Assembly (NCBI RefSeq): GCF_001311135.1
Contig: NZ_BBAG01000019.1
Location: 1-51,647, forward strand
Reading direction: 5' to 3'
DNA length: 51,647 nt
DNA from: Secundilactobacillus paracollinoides DSM 15502 = JCM 11969
Lineage (GTDB): Bacteria; Bacillota; Bacilli; Lactobacillales; Lactobacillaceae
The notes under the pieces were generated by a model that did not search any database, was not told where the DNA came from, and saw only the letters and a list, made by a program, of their open reading frames with translations. The translations under genes were made by a program, and so were the position numbers. Of the stretch, positions 26,796 through 35,798 are shown in pieces; within the stretch, counting starts at the first letter, position 1; every line of letters begins with the position of its first letter.

Positions 26796-27170
26796 AAGTT
26801 CAACATCCTTTGACGCGGCCCTGTGTAATCGGGCAGGACTGCGTCACATTCTTTAAATTTATACGCTAATCACTCATTATAGAGAGAACTGGGTCGAAAT
26901 TCAAGAAAGGGTCATGCCCTAATGTGTTGACTAGTGGGTTGTGATGGCACTGATCAAGGAAAGATCGTTTTCAGGTATCCGGTTCCATTTTTGTGAGGCC
27001 GGCTTTTGATTGACTGACTTTTTTGAACGGTTATTTTTCCACAGTGCCACTTATTTTTTTAGAAAGTAAAAGGGATGACCATTAGTTGCTTGGTCATCCC
27101 TTTCATATGAATGGGGGTGTATCGTGAATGATGGGTGATCAGGAATCACAACCTGGGTAAATCGATTACT
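26796..27170. other. Intergenic region between the ClC and OYE genes
   Basis: A 375-bp region without a credible ORF. It contains the upstream region of the ClC gene and, at 27068-27104, the OYE terminator. The remainder shows no repeat or known RNA motif. Confidence 0.6.
27068..27104 (-). terminator. Terminator of the OYE gene
   Basis: AAAGGGATGACC, loop ATTAGTTGCTT, GGTCATCCCTTT: long perfect stem; on the minus strand followed by TTACTTT. Confidence 0.75.
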
Positions 27171-28363
27171 TTACAGCTTCTTTTCAAAACCCTCCATTGG
27201 TGCCATGGTGTTCTGGTAATCCTGGGCCTTATTTGCATCATTACTAAAGTGCATGACATCATGGAAGGACGTTTTCAGGTAAGTCTGCATGACACTCGGA
27301 ATTGCCAGCTCATCCATGTCGTTTGGACTGATCTCAAAGCGCAAACTAGCGGCGTCACCGCTGGCCACTTTTTGCACCCACTGCGGCTCACGAAGCAATT
27401 CACGGCCAATAGCAACGAGGTCGCCACCGTCAGCTAACACTGCATTGGCATCTGCCGGCGTTTCAACCGAACCGATACCGATCAGCGGAATGGTGCCATT
27501 AGTATGAGCAGCAAATTGCGACAGGAGTGTTTTTGTATTGGTCTTATCGTTCAACGACGTCCGCTTATAGTTCCCCATTGAAAGGTGCAGGTAATCGATC
27601 TTGTCCTTGACCTGATCGACGAAATACAGGGAATCTTCAAGCGGATGCCAGGATTCTCAATTTCCTCTGGCGAGATTCGGTAGCCTAGCAAGAATGGTCG
27701 GTCGGCGTATTTCTTAATTGCTGACTTTGCGGCATCGATCACTGCCAACGCAAAATTCATGCGTTTCTCACGCGAACCACCCCAGTTGTCTGTGCGCTGG
27801 TTTGAGTTAGGTGAGAAGAACTGCTGTAACAGATAGGTGTTGGCACCGTGTAATTCAACGCCGTCAAACCCGGCTGCAATGGCGCGGCGAGTTGCCTCGC
27901 CAAAGTCGACGATCAATTGCTGGATCTCGTCTTCAGTGAGAGCACGGGGTGTTTCAGAGTCGGGTGGGTAAACGGCTGCTACCGCACTGGCACTCACTGG
28001 CTGGTCACCACGGAGAATATGGTGGTTCGACTTTCTGCCGGCGTGAAAAATCTGCATAATGGCCTTGGTACCGTTTTGGTGCAGGGTGCGGGCAAGCTTG
28101 GTCAGGCCAGGAATCATATCATCGCTCGCAACTGAGAGTTCGCCTTCGAAGCCCTTGCCAGAATCGGCAACGTTTGCCACCGCGGTAATGACCATTCCTG
28201 GTCCGGCAGCCCGGGCAGCGTAGTAGTTCAGCTCATCGCTGGTGACCATCCCGTTATAGAAACTGGTCATGGTCGTCATGGGCGACATCACGACCCGGTT
28301 CTTCAGTGTGAGACCGTTGTTAAATTGAAACGAGGATAAAAATTGGTTAGTTGTCATCGTCAT
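27171..28363 (-). pseudogene. Old Yellow Enzyme family NADH:flavin oxidoreductase, frameshifted
   Basis: FMN-dependent ene-reductase family. Seen in the first frame: NQFLSSFQFNNGLTLKNRVVMSPMTT at the start, IMQIFHAGR, the active-site region GVELHGANTYLLQQFFSPNSNQRTD, and LGYRISPEE. That frame runs out after ENPGIRLK; the sequence resumes in the next frame with DYLHLSMGNYKRTSLND and the C-terminal IGIGSVETPADANAVLADGGD and LVAIGRELLREPQW. One missing base near 27636-27645 gives about 395 residues. ATG at 28363 or 28357 (better spaced from GGAGAGG). Divergent from an HxlR regulator that probably controls it. Confidence 0.88.
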
Positions 28364-28399
28364 TACCTCTCCACTTGTTATTTTGGTGATGCAAGTGTT

Positions 28400-28453
28400 A
28401 GTATAGTGGCTACACAATAACAAACAAGTACGTACTATTTAGTGCGATAGTAC
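28400..28453 (-). promoter_or_regulatory. OYE promoter with HxlR-type operators
   Basis: On the minus strand TTGTTT (28427-28422) and TATACT (28405-28400) are 16 bp apart. Just upstream lies the inverted repeat GTACTAT-N8-ATAGTAC (28432-28453), and AGTACGTACT (28427-28436) overlaps the -35. TACT/AGTA half-sites are typical of YodB/HypR-type HxlR regulators. Confidence 0.7.
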
Positions 28454-28500
28454 CCAAAAAGTAACTAATGACTCATATCAGGGATTGGAGGAGGCAGGTC

Positions 28501-28895
28501 ATGAAAAAAATTATCGCATTGGTGTTGAAGCAACGTTGGAAGTCATTGGTGGCAAATGGAAACCGATGATTTTGTGCTATCTCGGCAATGGCCCCATTCG
28601 CACCGGGGAATTGAAACGCAATTTGCCGAACATCACCTCGAAGATGTTGACACAACAACTGCGTGAACTCGAGGCGGATAAGATCATCAGTCGGAAAGTG
28701 TACTCTCAGGTGCCACCCAAGGTGGAGTATGCCCTGACGGATGATGGCCGGACCCTGCGGCAACTGCTCGTTGATATGGCTGAATGGGGCGAACACAGGG
28801 TTCATGAGCGTCAAGCGGCTGGTGAGGATGTTGCCTTACTGCATGAAGACCACGGCGGTTATTTGAACTTTGAGCCAATCACGACCGAAGCATAG
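28501..28895 (+). pseudogene. HxlR-family transcriptional regulator, probable frameshift in an A-run at codons 2-4
   Basis: A winged-helix HxlR protein: VEATLEVIGGKWKPMILCYL, then TGELKRNLPNITSKMLTQQLRELE. GGAGGAGG at 28487-28494 is ideally placed for the ATG at 28501, but that frame closes early. The real frame is entered if the run of seven A after ATG had eight, giving MKKNYRIGVEATLE. The alternative is TTG at 28485, which overlaps the Shine-Dalgarno and is unlikely. The N-terminal redox Cys usual before VEATL is Gly here. It probably represses or activates the divergent OYE gene. Confidence 0.82.
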
Positions 28896-28899
28896 TATC

Positions 28900-28938
28900 A
28901 AAAAGACCCTGCGAACAGTGATGTTCGTAGGGCCTTTT
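28900..28938. terminator. Bidirectional terminator after hxlR-like gene
   Basis: AAAAAGACCCTGCGAAC, loop AGTGAT, GTTCGTAGGGCCTTTTT. Serves both the HxlR gene and the convergent AP2 gene. Confidence 0.85.
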
Positions 28939-28941
28939 TAC

Positions 28942-29430
28942 TTAGTGCTGAGCCACCTGCTCTTGAGGGGTCAGGTAGCGTAATTCTGCTTGTCGTCGTG
29001 CTTCGACGGCATTGGCTTTGTTATCAAAAGTCTTATTGAGGACGTAGCGGCCCTTAAAGTAGATCCGGGCGATCCAACGGTCTTGTTTTTGGTCATAGCT
29101 GACGCCGGTAATGCCGCTGCTGTTATTCTTGCGGCGGTCGGTCGCACGGGGATGCCACGTTTTTTCTAATGGCTTCCAGTTGCCGATAAATTGTCGTGTT
29201 TTTGTATTATTACGAATAAGTTCCCGGGAACGCTGCTTGCGGATACACCCACAACTAAGGGTGCGTCCGGTACGTAACAGGTGCCCGTCAACAACACATT
29301 TATTCCCGCAGTCACACTGACAATACCAGGTGATGTTCCCGTTACTTAACTTACCAGCTCGTTTGATCACGACCAAACGTCCGATTCGGTGACCGGACAT
29401 ATCGATCATTCTTTGACTCAAAATGTTCAC
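28942..29430 (-). CDS. Zinc-ribbon plus AP2-domain protein (homing-endonuclease/phage type)
   Basis: A 162-residue protein. Residues about 30-65 have a cysteine cluster (WYCQCDCGNKCVV, then LSCGC) like a zinc ribbon. Residues about 105-155 form an AP2/ERF-like DNA-binding domain (SSGITGVSYDQKQDRWIARI, then GRYVLNKTFDN and EARRQAE). Such proteins accompany HNH homing endonucleases in phages and mobile DNA; here there is no HNH domain and no phage gene next to it. Probably a lone mobile-DNA remnant or domesticated DNA-binding protein. Confidence 0.8.
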   Translation of the reverse strand: MNILSQRMIDMSGHRIGRLVVIKRAGKLSNGNITWYCQCDCGNKCVVDGHLLRTGRTLSCGCIRKQRSRELIRNNTKTRQFIGNWKPLEKTWHPRATDRRKNNSSGITGVSYDQKQDRWIARIYFKGRYVLNKTFDNKANAVEARRQAELRYLTPQEQVAQH

Positions 29431-29696
29431 TCCTTAGCTAATGAACGCCAGCGGTTCCGACATTTAGGGCGTAAATATCGACCGCAGTTACAGACAGTAG
29501 TTAACCTATAACAATTCCAGACTATCATTATAAGACTTATTCGAATGCTTGACTAGCGCAATAGTTGCGTTGCGAAATAATTTAACCCAAACTTAAGATA
29601 CGGGACATTAATAACTATAATGTTGCAAATTATCATTGCTGCGTATTTTTCAAAGCAATAAAAAACGCCCCTGGCTGGACGTTTTCATCGTGATGC

Positions 29697-30362
29697 TTAT
29701 TTCAGATCAAAGGCGGTGACAACCTGCTTAGCAACCTTTGTGGCATATGTGTTGGCTGCCTTTTTAAGCGCTGCTTGGTAATCAGAGTCCGTAATATCAG
29801 TCTTTTGTGCCTTAGCTTCGGTGTTTGCTGCCGTTGTAAAGACCTTAGTGATCGTCGGTTTTGTAAACTTGGTTGCATAAGTTGATGCGGGATTTTTCGT
29901 CGTTCTTGTGAACGTATACGTGGTTCCCTTTGTGCTGACTGCCCGGCCGTTACGGTAGTTGGTCAGTTTTGCGGTATACGTGGTGCTGCTCTTCTTATTA
30001 AGGTAAAGATAGTAGTTCTTTGTCCCAACCTTACCAGCGCTAGAGAGCGTGTGGAAACGCGCAGTGAATTTCGTTCGATTATTTGTGATTGTATTTTTCG
30101 TTGGCAACATGACCGCAACTTGAGGGGCCTTAAAGTCGCCCATAATGATCACGCGGGCAGTACCGGATTTAACTTTCACATTAGCCCACCTAAAGGCAAA
30201 CCCTGCTTTGTCGCTTTTGAAATAACCTGTGGGTCCCTTAACATCCGTTTTTGAAAAGACGGATGAGGCGTGTGCAGTTGCTGGCTGATGCAGAACTGTG
30301 GCGCCAATCCCGATAGTGACAAGAACAGCGGCAATACCCTTTAATAAACGGTGCATTTTCAT
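29697..30362 (-). CDS. Secreted protein of unknown function
   Basis: A 221-residue protein with a signal peptide (MKMHRLLKGIAAVLVTIGIG...HASS). The mature part is Lys/Thr-rich and beta-like, with a segment FKSDKAGFAFRWANVKVKSG and a C-terminal helical tail (EAKAQKTDITDSDYQAALKK). The start is set at 30362 by GGGAGG 6 bases upstream; a longer frame to 30398 exists but lacks a site. Ends with a terminator-like hairpin (AACGTCC/GGGGCGTT plus T-run) at about 29658-29685. Possibly a cell-surface protein. Confidence 0.65.
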   Translation of the reverse strand: MKMHRLLKGIAAVLVTIGIGATVLHQPATAHASSVFSKTDVKGPTGYFKSDKAGFAFRWANVKVKSGTARVIIMGDFKAPQVAVMLPTKNTITNNRTKFTARFHTLSSAGKVGTKNYYLYLNKKSSTTYTAKLTNYRNGRAVSTKGTTYTFTRTTKNPASTYATKFTKPTITKVFTTAANTEAKAQKTDITDSDYQAALKKAANTYATKVAKQVVTAFDLK

Positions 30363-30610
30363 AATTTTCCTCCCTATGAAGCCCCTTAATATGCCCAAAG
30401 CGTACCATAGAACGATAGGGATAACAACATCAACTCGCTAAGAAATAAAAGATTTATTAAACAAAATGTGACTATAATTGTATATAAACAGCAAGGCGGC
30501 TGTTCTGTCGGCGTGGCTGGATGGTCACACATCGTGCAATCATTTTCGTAAGACCGATAGATTCGTCGACCTAGCATGGTATAGTTGAGGGTAACCAAGG
30601 AGGTGACGAT

Positions 30611-30931
30611 GTGTCAGATTTAATGAAACAAATTCGGTTAGCCGCTGAACAGGAACCTAAAACGGTGTCCCAACAGTTCTTGAAATTAATGGAAGAAGTT
30701 GGCGAATCCAGTCAGGCTTACCTATCAAGCCAGCATGCGTCTGGCAGTGGGTATAAGCAGCTCACGACTGCGAATACCAAGGAAGAATTGACGGACGTGC
30801 TATTGGTGACGTTGGCAATCCTCCATAAGTTAGGGACAACGGATGAGGAATTAGCAACATTAGTATCAACTAAAACGGCCAAGTGGTTATCAAAACAGGA
30901 TCACTTGACCTCAAAGAAGGATGACAAATGA
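30611..30931 (+). CDS. MazG-like nucleotide pyrophosphohydrolase
   Basis: A 106-residue all-alpha protein with the MazG/dUTPase-like metal motifs: KLMEEVGESSQAYL (E-E-x-x-E) and EELTDVLLVTLAI (E-x-x-D). Such proteins hydrolyse non-canonical or alarmone nucleotides. The start is GTG at 30611 after AAGGAGGTGAC. It overlaps the next gene by 4 bp (ATGA), so the pair is translationally coupled. Confidence 0.82.
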   Translation: MSDLMKQIRLAAEQEPKTVSQQFLKLMEEVGESSQAYLSSQHASGSGYKQLTTANTKEELTDVLLVTLAILHKLGTTDEELATLVSTKTAKWLSKQDHLTSKKDDK

Positions 30932-31404
30932 CCAAACAGATTACCTACATACAAGCCAGGACAGCAACTGAGTTTGAAATTGCTAAAAAATTGACCTTAG
31001 CGTATTCCAAAACACTCAATCTGGACCTGTCGTTTCAGAATTTTCAAGAAGAAATTGCGAGCCTTGATACCCGCTATAATGGTCCAAAAGGCGCATTGTT
31101 GATTGCGGAGATTGACGGTCAACCGGCTGGCGTGGTGGCTGTTCACGAATTTTCGGAAGGCGTTGCCGAGTTAAAACGGCTCTACGTTGATCCCAATTTT
31201 CGACAATTCGGACTTGGCGCAGAGCTGGTCGAACGCATCATTGCGATTGCGACTGATAAGGGGTATCAACGTATCCGGTTGGATACCTTACCAACAATGA
31301 CTGGTGCTCAGAAGATCTATCGGGCACTCGGCTTCCACGCAATCGAAGCCTATCGGTATAACCCTGTTGTTGGAACTTTATTTCTTGAAAAAACACTGGC
31401 GTAG
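30928..31404 (+). CDS. GNAT-family N-acetyltransferase
   Basis: A 158-residue protein with the acetyl-CoA-binding motif A (LKRLYVDPNFRQFGLGAELV) and the motif B region (IRLDTLPTMTGAQKIYRALGF). Substrate not predictable. Overlaps the MazG-like gene by 4 bp. The stop is followed by a plausible terminator in the next gap. Confidence 0.9.
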   Translation: MTKQITYIQARTATEFEIAKKLTLAYSKTLNLDLSFQNFQEEIASLDTRYNGPKGALLIAEIDGQPAGVVAVHEFSEGVAELKRLYVDPNFRQFGLGAELVERIIAIATDKGYQRIRLDTLPTMTGAQKIYRALGFHAIEAYRYNPVVGTLFLEKTLA

Positions 31405-31855
31405 CTTGTTCTAGCGGTCCAAATTGGATTCTGCCACTCATATTTGAAGCAACTTGATCGTCGACTTAATCGTTAAGTTGGCGATTTTTATTGCAGTGAT
31501 TCGTTATCCAAACCTATTTTTTAGGTAATCATGAGAAGGTTAGTCACTGACATAAACCGCAGTCCAATGGGCATTGTCAAACAGAATTTAGTCAGATGTT
31601 GCGTATTAGGATTCATTAAAACGGATGAAAAACTAATCAAATCCTTAATTTTATGAAATATAGGACGAAATAGCGGTATTTGTGCAATTAAAACGATTTA
31701 TCTAGTCATTTTGCCGTTAATTTATGACAAATTATGACAGTTTGAAGATTTCTTGAAATGGTTGCGGTTGAACTGTAATACCATACATATTTGCCTGTAA
31801 CGTTGGGTCTGTAGTATAGGCATCATCAATTAAACAAAAGGAGTTTTCAACTTAC
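31405..31855. other. Long intergenic region before the apf-like gene
   Basis: A 451-bp region with no credible ORF. It contains an inverted repeat with T-run at about 31453-31490 (ATCG..ACTTAA-TCG-TTAAGT..CGATTTTT; probable terminator), the direct repeat TTATGACA (31724 and 31733) and the promoter at 31753-31781. About 75 bases of leader precede the next gene, as is usual for abundant surface-protein mRNAs. Confidence 0.6.
31753..31781 (+). promoter_or_regulatory. Promoter of the apf-like gene
   Basis: TTGAAA, 17-bp spacer, TAATAC; the leader is about 70 bases long before the AAAGGAG site. Confidence 0.75.
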
Positions 31856-32497
31856 ATGAAAAAATTATTACTGGCAACACTAGGTGCAACGGCAATTTTC
31901 GCAGCAGGGCTTGGGTTCAACGCAACCACAGCAAGCGCTGATACACGGGTTACTGTTAAGTCCGGTGATTCTGTATGGCAGATTGCTCAGGACAACAATT
32001 CAACGATCAACGCGATCGAAACGGCAAACAGCATTTCAAACCACATGATCTATGTTGGCGAAGTGTTAACCATTCCTGATGGCACAACGTCATCAAACAC
32101 GTACAGCACCCAGTCAGCTACTGTTAACAACAGTGCTAACTATAGTAATAGCACCCAGTCAACGACCGGTTATACTGGCTCAACTACTGGGACAACGTCA
32201 ACAACCAGCAACTACATGCCAAGCACGACCACTTCAAGCAACACAACGACGTCATCATCATCGTCAACGTCTAGCTCAGATGCTTCTGCAAAGGCGTGGA
32301 TCGCAAACAAGGAATCAGGCGGTTCATACACAGCAACCAATGGCTCATACATTGGGAAGTATCAATTAAGTGCGTCATACTTGAACGGTGACTATTCAGC
32401 AGCTAACCAGGAAAAGGTTGCCAACCAGTACGTCTCATCACGGTACGGTTCATGGTCAGCAGCGAAGTCTTTCTGGGAAGCTAATGGATGGTATTAG
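31856..32497 (+). CDS. LysM-containing Apf-like surface protein
   Basis: A 213-residue secreted protein. Signal peptide residues 1-28 (KKLLLATLGATAIFAAGLGF...SAD). LysM peptidoglycan-binding domain at about 30-76 (VTVKSGDSVWQIAQDNNSTI...YVGEVLTIPDG). Ser/Thr-rich linker (about 77-142). C-terminal domain IANKESGGSYTATNGSYIGKY ... FWEANGWY is that of aggregation-promoting factors, a lysozyme/transglycosylase-like fold. Involved in wall shape or adhesion in lactobacilli. The stop codon TAG is the first triplet of a family-2 palindrome. Confidence 0.9.
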   Translation: MKKLLLATLGATAIFAAGLGFNATTASADTRVTVKSGDSVWQIAQDNNSTINAIETANSISNHMIYVGEVLTIPDGTTSSNTYSTQSATVNNSANYSNSTQSTTGYTGSTTGTTSTTSNYMPSTTTSSNTTTSSSSSTSSSDASAKAWIANKESGGSYTATNGSYIGKYQLSASYLNGDYSAANQEKVANQYVSSRYGSWSAAKSFWEANGWY

Positions 32498-32635
32498 AGT
32501 GTGGAAGCAGGCGGTTAGAGGGCGGAGCCTAAGTAACTTTCGGGATCAAATTCCGGGTTTGGATTTGGTACCGGAAGTTGCTTAGGCTCCGCCCTCTGCC
32601 TGCTGGAACACGTTTCGGCTATGAGCCTAGAAGTC
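32497..32635 (+). repeat. Stop-codon-linked palindrome (family 2), copy F1
   Basis: It starts in the apf stop codon (TAGAGTGTGGAAGCAGGCGG). Outer stem AGCAGGC / GCCTGCT; inner stem GGAGCCTAAGTAACTT / AGTTGCTTAGGCTCC; right-hand conserved block GGAACACGTTTCGGC. Downstream 32670-32717 holds a separate strong terminator (AAAGTGCG...CGCACTTTTT). Confidence 0.85.
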
Positions 32636-32669
32636 TCGATTGAACGAAATCTATAAAGCTTTAACTAAA

Positions 32670-32717
32670 TTAAAAGTGCGTCTTCAGTAGTAATTCTTAC
32701 TGGAGGCGCACTTTTTA
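32670..32717 (+). terminator. Terminator after the apf-like gene
   Basis: AAAAGTGCGTCTTCAGTA pairs with TACTGGAGGCGCACTTTTT. Confidence 0.85.
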
Positions 32718-32879
32718 CGTTTGGCTGGATTTTAAGTTAATTGTTGAAATAGGTTTGTTGGCGAGAATTTCTTGATTACTTGGATCGAGCACCTCTGGTC
32801 AACATGAGGCAGTTTACGTCCGAAAGTCTGATCCGGACACTCTGGGGTTTCGCAGTCAGAGTAGTCCTAGCTACTGCGC

Positions 32880-32962
32880 TCCCTTGTTATCTAGACTAAA
32901 CGAGTTTCGCAAGGCAAACGCCCGTTACACAGCGCCCCTAAACCGCCTTGCTCCACTCTCTA
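32880..32962 (-). repeat. Family-2 palindrome, copy F2 (short, minus orientation)
   Basis: Starts in the stop codon of the 125-residue gene (on the minus strand TAGAGAGTGGAGCAAGGCGG) and ends in a GCGAAACTCGTTTAG block. The inner stem is lost. The adjoining 32760-32880 region looks like decayed repeat sequence, without a gene. Confidence 0.7.
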
Positions 32963-33337
32963 CCCATGTCTCACCGACCGATGCCCCCCTGATCTCCTAC
33001 CTTTAAGCACTTTACGCTTATATTTTGTTCGAGCATTGTCCGCCTCGAACTTAAAGTGGCGCATTTTTCCCGCGTATGGTTGGCCGTTCATTCTTGTTCT
33101 TAGCCAGGTGTGCATGGCATCCACCATTTGTTCGGCATTTTTTACCTGGACATCCTGATGTGCTGCCTTTGCTGTGGGGATGATATCGTCTTCAATTTGT
33201 TTGACTAATTTTTGATGATAGGCAATCAGCTCCATGGTCAGCGGCGCTTGAACGTACTGGTTAAAGAGACCTTCGATGTAGCACAGCGCGTCCTTGGCGT
33301 CCTTTGGCTGATAGAAACGATTATCAGGTTCAGTCAT
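32960..33337 (-). CDS. Cytoplasmic protein of unknown function
   Basis: A 125-residue, largely helical protein (MTEPDNRFYQPKDAKDALCY..., then TAKAAHQDVQVKNAEQMVDA) with a basic C-terminus (KYKRKVLKGRRSGGHRSVRHG). No family recognised. The basic tail is next to a repeat, so the original C-terminus could have been altered there. Divergent from the DHA2 exporter gene. Confidence 0.6.
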   Translation of the reverse strand: MTEPDNRFYQPKDAKDALCYIEGLFNQYVQAPLTMELIAYHQKLVKQIEDDIIPTAKAAHQDVQVKNAEQMVDAMHTWLRTRMNGQPYAGKMRHFKFEADNARTKYKRKVLKGRRSGGHRSVRHG

Positions 33338-33560
33338 TTTAGTGTGCCTCGTTTCTTAGAAAATTTAGGTCATTTAAAACAAAATCGTGTGTAAATTCGT
33401 TTATATAGGTGTAATCACCTCATAATACTTCCCAAGTATCATAGCTATCCGTCATGAAAATGTCAAAATATACCGGTCTAATAGACTTGACTTGGAGACG
33501 TTGTCAAGCGTACATTAATTATCTAGAATCAAAAAAATGTTCAGAAAAAGGGGTGTCGTA

Positions 33561-35000
33561 GTGGCTGAAAAAAGCTATTTAGAAGACGAAAATGTCCAAA
33601 AACATCGCTGGCTGATTTTGACGGCAACGGGGCTGTTTACCTTTATGTCGACGTTGGATGCCAGTATTGTAAACGTGGCATTACCCGTGATCAGTCGGGA
33701 TCTTAAGGTACCGATGAACCAGTCCGAGTGGGTCGTTTCCATCTATCTTATTGTTATCTGTGCTTTGCTATTATTGTTCGGAAAACTCGGTGATTCGCTG
33801 GGGAAAATTCGTATCTTTAGAATTGGGACAGGATTGTTTGTGGTTGGGTCGCTTCTAGCCGGTTTTAATGGCAGCTTTCCACTGTTATTAGGCGCACGGG
33901 TCGTTCAAGCGCTTGGCGCATCGATGACTATGGCGAACAGTAACGGCATCGTTACGGAAGTCTTTCCGTTTAATGAACGTGGTCGCGCATTAGGCACGAT
34001 TGGGTCCTTTGTGGCCTTAGGGTCGATTGCCGGTCCTGGGATTGGTGGCCTCGTGCTGGCACACTTGAGCTGGGGCTATATTTTTTGGATCAACGTCCCG
34101 GTTGGTATTTTGACGATTCTGATTGGACGGGCAATTTTTCCAAAGGATATCACGATGTCGCATGAAAAGATTGACCGCAGCGGCGCGACCAGCATGGCAT
34201 TGCTGATGGTATCCTTCTTTGTTGCCATTTTCCTTGGGCAGGAAGTTGGGTTCACGAACCCGTGGATCCTTGCGCTGTTTGCGGTTGCCATTATTGTTGG
34301 TTACTGGTTTGTGCACACCGAAAATCGGTTGGAAAAACCGTTATTATCGTTTACACTATTTAAGAATCGAGAATTTTCAATCAGTTTATTATGTGGGTTT
34401 CTGATCTTCATTACAAACTTCTTTTTCAACGTCATTGCGCCGTTCTATTTAGAAAATGCCCGCGGGTTAAAGCCCAATATGGCAGGGTACATTCTGATGA
34501 TTTTCCCAATTGTTCAGGTGATCGTGGCACCAGTAGCGGGGACGCTTTCTGATAAAATTGGTCCGGAGATGATCACGTTTGTTGGCCTGTGTTTCATCTT
34601 AATCAGCCAAGTCGGTTACATGCTAACGAGTCTAAGTACACCGCTTTGGCTGTTTACGGCCAACATCGGCTTAGTTGGACTTGGCAACGGGATCTTTCAG
34701 GCACCAAACAACACGATCGTTATGAACGCCGTGGCACCGAAAGACCTGGGTGTTGCTGGCGGGATGAACGCGCTTGCACGAAATCTCGGGATGGTGATCG
34801 GCATTTCGAGCGCAACCACGGTGTTATTTGCTGCCATGAGCCATTACGAAGGGCGGCATGTGACGACCTATGTCGCTGGTCGACCGGATATTTTTATCTA
34901 CGGGATGCACATTGCATTCTGGCTGGCCATCGTGATTTGTGCAGTGGCAACGGTGATTACGGGATACCGGATGTTTAGTCGAAAACATAAACTGGCTTAG
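33561..35000 (+). CDS. DHA2-family MFS multidrug exporter (paralogue)
   Basis: About 479 residues and 14 helices. GLFTFMSTLDASIVNVALP, motif A LFGKLGDSLGKIRIF and motif C ALGSIAGPGIGG align with the exporter at 7557-8963, so the two are close paralogues. I prefer the GTG at 33561 (AAGGGGTG upstream); an ATG at 33537 would add eight residues. The HAD gene starts 9 bp downstream, so the two may be co-transcribed. Substrate unknown. Confidence 0.87.
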   Translation: MAEKSYLEDENVQKHRWLILTATGLFTFMSTLDASIVNVALPVISRDLKVPMNQSEWVVSIYLIVICALLLLFGKLGDSLGKIRIFRIGTGLFVVGSLLAGFNGSFPLLLGARVVQALGASMTMANSNGIVTEVFPFNERGRALGTIGSFVALGSIAGPGIGGLVLAHLSWGYIFWINVPVGILTILIGRAIFPKDITMSHEKIDRSGATSMALLMVSFFVAIFLGQEVGFTNPWILALFAVAIIVGYWFVHTENRLEKPLLSFTLFKNREFSISLLCGFLIFITNFFFNVIAPFYLENARGLKPNMAGYILMIFPIVQVIVAPVAGTLSDKIGPEMITFVGLCFILISQVGYMLTSLSTPLWLFTANIGLVGLGNGIFQAPNNTIVMNAVAPKDLGVAGGMNALARNLGMVIGISSATTVLFAAMSHYEGRHVTTYVAGRPDIFIYGMHIAFWLAIVICAVATVITGYRMFSRKHKLA

Positions 35001-35008
35001 AAGGCCTC

Positions 35009-35695
35009 ATGATGCGTTATCAAACACTCTTATTTGATGTTGACGATACTCTTTTTGATTTTCAAGCAGCGGAGAAACAGGCTGTTATCCATCTTTTTCA
35101 AGATTTAAACCTTCCATTGAGTTCAGAAACTTATGCTTATTACCATCAACTGAATGAATCGCTTTGGCGGCAATACGAAGTGGGGCAGATCACACGACCA
35201 GCGCTACTGGTCAAACGATTCCATGATTTATTTGCGCACATGGGACACTCAGAAGTTGATGATTCGCGTGCTGAAAGACTATACCGGGACCACCTCGCTG
35301 AGGGGCATGAGCTTGAACCGGATGCCCTGCAGTTGATTACTGATTTAAAGCCTAATTATGAGTTGTACGTTGTCACAAATGGCGTGGCGGCGACGCAGCG
35401 GAAACGATTAGCGGATGCGCACGTCAACGGTTATTTCGAGAACGTCTTTATTTCCGAAGTACTAGGCGCACAAAAACCAGAACCAGAATTTTTCGAACTG
35501 GTGGCGGACCAAATTCCTAACTTTGATAAATCTAAGACACTTGTGATTGGTGATTCACTTACCTCAGATATTAAGGGCGCAAATGGGTTTGATTTGGATT
35601 CAGTTTGGTTCAATCCAAATGGGGTTAACAACCAGACTGATACGCAACCGACTTATGAGATCTCGAAGTTGTTAGAGTTGGAAACAATAGTGTAG
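35009..35695 (+). CDS. HAD-family hydrolase, YjjG-type nucleotidase
   Basis: A 228-residue HAD phosphatase: motif I LLFDVDDTLFDF (nucleophile Asp), helical cap, motif II VVTNG, motif III Lys in GAQKPEPEFF, motif IV VIGDSLTSDIKGANGFDLDSVWFNP. Closest to YjjG/YfnB proteins, house-cleaning nucleotidases acting on non-canonical pyrimidine nucleotides. The ATG at 35009 or 35012 follows AGAAGG. The stop TAG sits three bases before a family-2 palindrome. Confidence 0.88.
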   Translation: MMRYQTLLFDVDDTLFDFQAAEKQAVIHLFQDLNLPLSSETYAYYHQLNESLWRQYEVGQITRPALLVKRFHDLFAHMGHSEVDDSRAERLYRDHLAEGHELEPDALQLITDLKPNYELYVVTNGVAATQRKRLADAHVNGYFENVFISEVLGAQKPEPEFFELVADQIPNFDKSKTLVIGDSLTSDIKGANGFDLDSVWFNPNGVNNQTDTQPTYEISKLLELETIV

Positions 35696-35697
35696 TG

Positions 35698-35765
35698 GCG
35701 AGTGTGGAAGAAGGCGGTTAAGGCGCAGAGTTACTCACATGGTCGCCTCTTGCCTTCTGGAATAT
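35698..35765 (+). repeat. Family-2 palindrome, copy F3 (short)
   Basis: GAGTGTGGAAGAAGGCGGTTAAGG ... TTGCCTTCTGGAA with outer stem AGAAGGC/GCCTTCT. The inner stem is short. The right-hand block (CTGGAACGCGTTTCGGC) is found instead at 36174-36190, beyond copy D of the composite element. Confidence 0.7.
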
Positions 35766-35798
35766 TTTCCATTGTTGGGTTATCAAAGTAGCACTTTA

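Noticed and set aside
32079-32369. 96-codon frame overlapping the apf-like gene
   Set aside because: Out-of-frame reading of the Ser/Thr linker; the LysM/Apf domains define the true frame.
32497-32635. Family-2 palindromes as ordinary Rho-independent terminators
   Set aside because: The stems lack a following T-run, and F1 and F4 are each next to a separate classical terminator.
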